From Lachnospiraceae bacterium (GTDB lineage Bacteria > Bacillota > Clostridia > Lachnospirales > Lachnospiraceae), in the NCBI GenBank assembly GCA_902363665.1, contig CABJAW010000015.1, forward strand, positions 1-64,000: a stretch of 64,000 bases of DNA, read 5' to 3'. The number at the start of each line of letters is the position of its first letter. Positions within the stretch are counted from its first letter, which is position 1. The notes beneath the pieces were generated by a model. The model made no database searches. It saw only the letters and a program-made list of their open reading frames with translations, and was not told the origin of the DNA. The position numbers and the translations under genes are program-made. Below are positions 59,693 to 64,000 of the stretch, piece after piece.

Positions 59693-61841
59693 GTATGAAA
59701 AAAACAGCCGGACGGGGGGATGGCTGTCACGCACTGCTGCATTTTTTCAAAAGAGCGCTTCGGGCAATGGCACGGCGCCGGAGGATGGGGCAGCGGACGA
59801 CACACGGCACCGCATTTTCCGATGGATTGGAGTAGTGACTATAATCCTGCTGCTCATTTATTACTGTACACATCCGCTTCTGTATGCGGTAGACGACCGG
59901 AAAATTTTTATTTTGAAGAGTCAAAAGACGTATGTGGTAATACTGCTTTGCGTTGCATTTTTGATCCTGACACTGATGCCGGTGCGGTTAAATGACAAAT
60001 GGAACCGTATCCTGTCGTGGTGCTGGTTTGCAGCGGCTCCATTTGCTGTTTATTTTTCACTGCTGTATCTGAACGCGGCGAAATTCCATATCAATTTTTT
60101 TGCGCTGAATAAAATTGCGCTGCTGTTCACCTTTGTCTTTTTGTTTCTGCTGGAAACGCTCATGCTGATCGTGACAGGGAGCATTCGGTTTTCGACGGTG
60201 ACGATGGCCATATTGATTGCGGTGGTCGGGATCGCGAACCGTTTTGTGATCTCATTTCGTGGGATGGCACTTTCCGGCGCAGACCTGTTTTCCATTGGGA
60301 CTGCGATGTCGGTGGCGGGTGGCTACACCTATAAAATAGACTGGTACATTTATATGGAAGTCGTGCTGACGTTTGCAATCTGTCTTGTGAGCCTGAAGCT
60401 GCACGGCGGCCGGGTGTTGAATCCGGTGATCAGACTTGCGGTGCTGCTGGTGTGGTGCATCATCGGCGGCAGTTATTATTACGTTTGCTGCAAAACAGAT
60501 TTTCTTGAGGAACACGATATCCGCTCGACCGGATTTACGCACCAGCTGCGGTATAAAAATTATGACATGATCTTTACGACGCTGACGACGTGCTTTTATC
60601 TGTCGGTGGATAAGCCGGACGGGTATTCCGTCAGTAAAGTGGAGGAGATCGCGGAGCCGTATGTAAGCGGAGGGAATGCACCGGAGGAAGAAACGTCTGC
60701 GGCGACCGCGCAGAAAACACCAAACTTAATCGTCCTCATGAACGAATCCTTCGCCGACTACGAAAACATCGGCAAAGGTCTGGATCTTTCGGAAGACAAC
60801 ATGCCGTTCATTCACAGCCTGACGGAAAATACGATCAAAGGCTATGCGTATGCCTCGATCTTTGGCGGCAACACGCCGAACTCCGAGTACGAATTTCTGA
60901 CCGGCAACACGATGGGCTTTCTGCCGGAATCATCGGTTGGATTTAATCTGTTTGTCCGGGGAAATCTTCCGTCGATCGCATCAGAACTGAAATTGGAGGA
61001 CTATACGACGCTTGCGATGCATCCGTACCGCGGCACGAATTACCGCAGAAACATCGTGTATCCGCAGATCGGATTTGATACGTTTTACACGAGGGATGAT
61101 TTTAAAAATCAGTCGTATATTCGAAATTACATTTCGGATCAGACGCTGGCGGAGCGCATCGTTTCCGAGTTTGAGAAAAACAAGGAGACGGGAAAACCGT
61201 TCTTTTCCTGGAATGTGACCGTGCAGAACCACGGCGATTACTTTGCGAAAAACACAAAAAATCTGGATATGTCGATCAATGTGGAAAATCCGGAGGTTGA
61301 CCAGACGCGGACGAAGATCTATGTCAATCTGATCCGCCAGTCGGATGCGATGTTTGAGTATCTTGTCGATACCTTCAGCAAAGAGGACGAGCCGGTCGTG
61401 ATTGTGATGTTCGGCGATCACCAGGCAAATCTCGGGGATGATACGTATGAGTATCTGCTCGGTAAAAAGGACGAGGATCTCACACCGGAGGAGCGGATGG
61501 AAAAATATAAGATTCCGTTTGTGATCTGGGCGAATTATGACATTCAGGAGGAGACGGTCGAGAAGACGAGTCTCAATTATCTCTACAGCATTCTGGCGGA
61601 TCGTCTGGGCTTTCCGATGACGGGGTATCAGAAGTATCTGCTGGATTTGAGCGAAGAGATTCCGGCGCTCTGTGCGCAGGGCTACTGGACGGCGGATGGA
61701 AGCTTTTACGAACTGAAAGATCAGGAGTCACCGTATTACGACAAGATCAACGAGTATAACATTCTGGAGTACAATGATATTCTGGGCGGCAGCAGCCGGG
61801 ATCTGGAATTTCTGGCGGACGTACTGCCAGAGGCGGGATAG
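59676..61841 (+). CDS. LTA synthase-family membrane sulfatase-like enzyme
   Basis: A 721-residue enzyme of the lipoteichoic acid synthase superfamily (phosphoglycerol transferases). About 60 soluble N-terminal residues precede five to six transmembrane helices (about 50-280). The extracytoplasmic alkaline-phosphatase fold has 'LIVLMNESFADYENIG' (metal ligand Glu), 'FGGNTPNSEYEFLTG' with the nucleophile T400, 'QNHGDYF' and 'VIVMFGDHQANLG' (metal ligands). Whether it polymerises LTA or adds phosphoglycerol to another glycan is open. GGAGAG precedes ATG 59676 and its start lies inside the dehydrogenase gene. Confidence 0.9.
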   Translation: MSARTEYEKNSRTGGWLSRTAAFFQKSASGNGTAPEDGAADDTRHRIFRWIGVVTIILLLIYYCTHPLLYAVDDRKIFILKSQKTYVVILLCVAFLILTLMPVRLNDKWNRILSWCWFAAAPFAVYFSLLYLNAAKFHINFFALNKIALLFTFVFLFLLETLMLIVTGSIRFSTVTMAILIAVVGIANRFVISFRGMALSGADLFSIGTAMSVAGGYTYKIDWYIYMEVVLTFAICLVSLKLHGGRVLNPVIRLAVLLVWCIIGGSYYYVCCKTDFLEEHDIRSTGFTHQLRYKNYDMIFTTLTTCFYLSVDKPDGYSVSKVEEIAEPYVSGGNAPEEETSAATAQKTPNLIVLMNESFADYENIGKGLDLSEDNMPFIHSLTENTIKGYAYASIFGGNTPNSEYEFLTGNTMGFLPESSVGFNLFVRGNLPSIASELKLEDYTTLAMHPYRGTNYRRNIVYPQIGFDTFYTRDDFKNQSYIRNYISDQTLAERIVSEFEKNKETGKPFFSWNVTVQNHGDYFAKNTKNLDMSINVENPEVDQTRTKIYVNLIRQSDAMFEYLVDTFSKEDEPVVIVMFGDHQANLGDDTYEYLLGKKDEDLTPEERMEKYKIPFVIWANYDIQEETVEKTSLNYLYSILADRLGFPMTGYQKYLLDLSEEIPALCAQGYWTADGSFYELKDQESPYYDKINEYNILEYNDILGGSSRDLEFLADVLPEAG

Positions 61842-61874
61842 GGCAGGAGCAGGCTGTAAAAACTATAAAAGGCG

Positions 61875-61910
61875 GGCCGGTGAAAAACGAAATTTTGTTT
61901 TTCACCGGCC
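61875..61910. terminator. Bidirectional hairpin terminator
   Basis: GGCCGGTGAAAAAC (61875-61888) pairs perfectly with GTTTTTCACCGGCC (61897-61910). T-rich sequence follows on both strands. It lies between the convergent LTA-synthase-like and cobO genes. Confidence 0.8.
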
Positions 61911-61934
61911 TATACTTATTTATCGTGGAAATCT

Positions 61935-62474
61935 TTACCGCTCAATCCCCTTGCGCGCCCGCACCCCTTTATCAAACGGATGCTTCACCTTCCGAATTTC
62001 CGACACATAATCTGCGCATTCAATCAGTGCAGGGGAGGGATCCTGGCCGGTCAGGATGACCTCAAGGTGCTCCGGTTTGTTTTTCAGAAAATCAAGAAGT
62101 GCCGCTTCCTCAAGCAGCCCGTTGCGGACGCAGTAAACGGCCTCATCGAGAAACAGCACGTCAAATGCGCCATCTTTTACCATTTCAGCGATGTGCTGCA
62201 GCTGCGCGGCATAAAACCGGCGATGCTCCTCTTTTTCTTCCTCTGACATGCGGAAACTGAATTTTTCCTGTTCCAGTCCGGGAAGAAACGTGATATTTTC
62301 GATGTGTGCCATTGCGGTCCGTTCGCTGGTTGAATTATTTTTCATGAACTGGTAGATCAGGACGCGAAATCCGAATCCGGCTGCGCGTACGCACAGTCCC
62401 ATGCCGCAGGTGGTTTTTCCCTTTCCGTTGCCGCAGTAAATATGGATCAGGCCAAGGTTTGATGAATCAGGCAT
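61935..62474 (-). CDS. cobO: Cob(I)alamin adenosyltransferase (CobA/CobO/BtuR type)
   Basis: A 179-residue P-loop enzyme that attaches the adenosyl group to corrinoids. The Walker A 'YCGNGKGKTTCGMGLCVRAAG' part starts at residue 13, and 'DVLFLDEAVYCVRNGLL' and 'LEVILTGQDPSPALIECADYVSEI' are the family signatures. AGGAGG lies before ATG. It stands alone here; together with the B12-riboswitch operon at 28-31.5 kb it implies that the cell imports corrinoids and activates them. Confidence 0.94.
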   Translation of the reverse strand: MPDSSNLGLIHIYCGNGKGKTTCGMGLCVRAAGFGFRVLIYQFMKNNSTSERTAMAHIENITFLPGLEQEKFSFRMSEEEKEEHRRFYAAQLQHIAEMVKDGAFDVLFLDEAVYCVRNGLLEEAALLDFLKNKPEHLEVILTGQDPSPALIECADYVSEIRKVKHPFDKGVRARKGIER

Positions 62475-62526
62475 AATGTAATCCTCCTGTTGTTGTGAAA
62501 TATTATAAGGGCTCCCTTATGATTTT

Positions 62527-62562
62527 GCGAGTGGTGAAGTGGATTGCGAATATCCGCTTTGG
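62527..62562 (+). repeat. REP-like repeat copy
   Basis: GCGAGTGGTGAAGTGGATTG followed by CGAATATCCGCTTTGG; core TGGATTGCGAATATCCGC close to consensus. In the leader of the cobO gene (minus strand), opposite orientation to it. Confidence 0.8.
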
Positions 62563-62660
62563 TCAGGCGGGATTGCCCGCCACAGACTTTGCTTTTATCA
62601 TACCACAATCTGATAGCTGCGACAAATCCAAAAAAAGAAAGCAATTCAGTTCTCTGAGAG

Positions 62661-62692
62661 GCTGCGGGGAGCGGACTGAGAATGTCCGCTTT
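62661..62692 (+). repeat. REP-like repeat copy, diverged
   Basis: GGCTGCGGGGAGCGGACTGA followed by GAATGTCCGCTTTA; the GCGGAC/GTCCGC arms are retained around a changed loop (compensatory A to C and T to G change). Confidence 0.65.
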
Positions 62693-62721
62693 ATCACACT
62701 GAGAAATAGCCAGAAATAAAT

Positions 62722-62750
62722 TTGGCAGAATCCACTCGATGTGTTATACT
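62722..62750 (+). promoter_or_regulatory. Promoter of the beta-lactamase-like gene
   Basis: TTGGCA (62722-62727), 17-base spacer, TATACT (62745-62750), 63 bases before GTG 62814. The 339-base gap up to here holds only the two repeat copies. Confidence 0.7.
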
Positions 62751-62813
62751 ATACCAATCTATGGGCATGTAATCGTTACCCGATGAACTGACAGAAAAAG
62801 AGAGGAACAACAC

Positions 62814-64000
62814 GTGAAGAAATTTCTGGACAGGATCAAAGATCAGACAAAAAATTTTGTTGAGGAAGTAAAAGAAAAAAATAAAGGAAACCGCACGGAG
62901 CTGATGCTGATGGGCGGTTTTGTGCTTGCGTTTCTGGCGCTGTCCGTGCCGGAGGCGGTAAAAGAGGCATCGAGTGGTCAGGTGCAGACGGACGGTGGTC
63001 AGGAGGAATCTGCGGAGGCTGTGGCAGGAGAAAGCTCTCACGGGGATGACAGTGATGCAGCGGCCGGGGATGCCGATGGCCAATCAGAAAATGCAGAAGA
63101 TGATGATACTGGCCAGAAAGACGGCACTGATGAAAACAGCGGATCAGATCGTACCGGTGAAGGAAACGATTTGAGCCGGGAAGAAACCGATGGAGAAACG
63201 GACGGCCTGAGTGAAGGGAATAGTTCCGATCAAAATGGACGGTTCGGGAAAGATGGCACGGATTCTTCTGATAACCAGTCAGATGACGAGGCAAAATCCG
63301 ACGGTGAAACATCTGCCGAAAACGAGACTGCGTCAGAAACCGAGTTGGGATCCGGCAGCGAAGCGCGGGAAACGGAAACAGAAACAGACACGGAGGCAGC
63401 CGGTTTGAACCCGGAAGCACTTGATAAAGAATGGAAGCATCTTCAGACGCAGTACGGTGAAAACTTCCTGTTTCCGATGGCAGCCGCGGCTGCAGATCCG
63501 GATGGGCTGCCGCTTCCGGAATTAAAATACACGATGCAGCTCCGTGGATATGATGCGGTACTCCAGTGGAAGCCGGAGAAGACGCTTCAGAATCTGAAAC
63601 AGCAGCTGGAGGATCAGATCGCAGGGTATGACGGAGAATGGTCGGTATACTGTAAGAATCTGACCACGGAAGAATCATTTGTGATCCATGACAGTCCGAT
63701 GAAATCGGCCAGCGTGATGAAGCTTTTTATCATGGGCACCGTATATACCGCATTTGAAAACGGCGAGCTTTCCCGCACGGATGAAATCGTGGAACTGCTT
63801 CACAATATGATCGTTTACAGCGACAACAGCGCGTCAAACGCACTTCTGGCAAAGCTTGGAAATGGAAATTATGCGGACGGTATTGCGAAGGTTGACGCAT
63901 TTATTGACTCACATGGATTCAGTGATATGACGGTTGAATACAATGGTTTCAACGACCCGGCGACAAATACGAGTACGGATCATTTTAACCAGGTCGCGGC
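62814..64000 (+). CDS. Class A beta-lactamase-like serine hydrolase (partial)
   Basis: Open from GTG 62814 to the end of the window (over 395 residues so far) and continuing beyond. A short basic N-terminus and one transmembrane helix (about 30-46, 'LMLMGGFVLAFLALSV') are followed by a very acidic, Ser/Asp/Glu/Thr-rich linker of about 150 residues, then the catalytic domain. S300 and K303 form 'SVMK' (SxxK), and S336-D337-N338 is the SDN motif. Such proteins in Lachnospiraceae are cell-envelope serine hydrolases and need not be true antibiotic-resistance enzymes. The KTG motif would lie beyond the window. Confidence 0.82.
   Translation, partial: MKKFLDRIKDQTKNFVEEVKEKNKGNRTELMLMGGFVLAFLALSVPEAVKEASSGQVQTDGGQEESAEAVAGESSHGDDSDAAAGDADGQSENAEDDDTGQKDGTDENSGSDRTGEGNDLSREETDGETDGLSEGNSSDQNGRFGKDGTDSSDNQSDDEAKSDGETSAENETASETELGSGSEARETETETDTEAAGLNPEALDKEWKHLQTQYGENFLFPMAAAAADPDGLPLPELKYTMQLRGYDAVLQWKPEKTLQNLKQQLEDQIAGYDGEWSVYCKNLTTEESFVIHDSPMKSASVMKLFIMGTVYTAFENGELSRTDEIVELLHNMIVYSDNSASNALLAKLGNGNYADGIAKVDAFIDSHGFSDMTVEYNGFNDPATNTSTDHFNQVA

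Noticed and set aside
62836..63678. 280-residue minus-strand frame near the end
   Set aside because: Antisense to the acidic linker of the serine hydrolase; its Pro/His/Arg-rich content simply mirrors the linker codons.

Overview
The window reads as a chromosomal segment of an anaerobic Firmicute of the class Clostridia, most likely family Lachnospiraceae. This is inferred from the gene families and layout, not from a search. The supporting features are strong AGGAGG-type ribosome binding sites with frequent GTG/TTG starts, sigma-A type promoters with 16-17 bp spacers, and a FabK-type FAS-II/ACC operon. Others are a monoderm Tad pilus locus with no secretin, YesM/YesN sugar signalling, a B12 riboswitch-controlled ABC importer, and many small membrane proteins of families typical of gut Lachnospiraceae. 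Base composition is intermediate, except for an AT-rich patch at about 26.7-28.05 kb.

Region by region. (1) 1-1020: the 3' end of a 23S rRNA gene, then seven tRNA genes (Asp, Val, Thr, Tyr, initiator Met, Phe, Lys) with their own promoter and a terminator; there is no 5S gene in between. (2) 1.08-4.28 kb: a LytTR regulator and GHKL kinase pair, then a secreted protein. (3) 4.3-8.7 kb: a TetR gene whose promoter carries a palindromic operator, a GH13 glycosidase and glycogen branching enzyme. (4) 8.8-10.6 kb: a PucR/CdaR-like regulator and a HAD phosphatase/mutase. (5) 11.0-21.5 kb: a complete Gram-positive Tad/Flp pilus operon (two prepilin peptidases, TadZ, TadA, TadB, TadC, Flp, two TadE-like pseudopilins, a DUF5702-type protein, and a membrane FHA protein). 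(6) 21.5-27.7 kb: GNAT, rhomboid, HIT, sigma factor, murG, a membrane protein of anti-sigma/DUF4367 type and a small secreted protein. (7) 28.0-31.6 kb: a cobalamin riboswitch driving a btuFCD-like importer; a corrinoid adenosyltransferase lies separately at 61.9 kb. (8) 31.8-35.9 kb: a beta-CASP metallo-hydrolase, a transglutaminase-like lipoprotein, and an ECF-like sigma factor overlapping a tiny membrane protein. (9) 36.2-44.9 kb: acpP-fabK-fabD-fabG-fabF-accB-fabZ-accC-accD-accA. (10) 44.9-48.6 kb: a TSCPD protein, MTA/SAH nucleosidase, an acyltransferase-like protein and a membrane protein with a long leader. (11) 48.7-56.9 kb: a sugar locus with two ABC permeases, a binding protein, a GH32-like enzyme and a YesN/YesM pair, but no ABC ATPase. 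(12) 57.2-64.0 kb: phosphoglucose isomerase, a D-2-hydroxyacid dehydrogenase, an LTA synthase-like enzyme, cobO and a class A beta-lactamase-like serine hydrolase cut by the window end.

Non-coding structure is prominent. Two copies of a 160-bp, almost wholly palindromic MITE-like element lie in opposite orientation 34.5 kb apart. A second dispersed REP-like family, with core GCGGATTGCGAATATCCGC, occurs at about nine intergenic places. One of these lies inside the B12-riboswitch leader and another forms a 40-bp tandem array in the rhomboid leader. The least ordinary protein-level features are in the Tad operon: a TadC with a roughly 190-residue ectodomain, a TadE-like protein ending in two copies of a Tyr-His...Cys...CxxC module, and a two-TM FHA protein. 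Others are a histone-H1-like tail on GlgB, tandem repeats in the biotin carrier linker, and an insertion in AccA.
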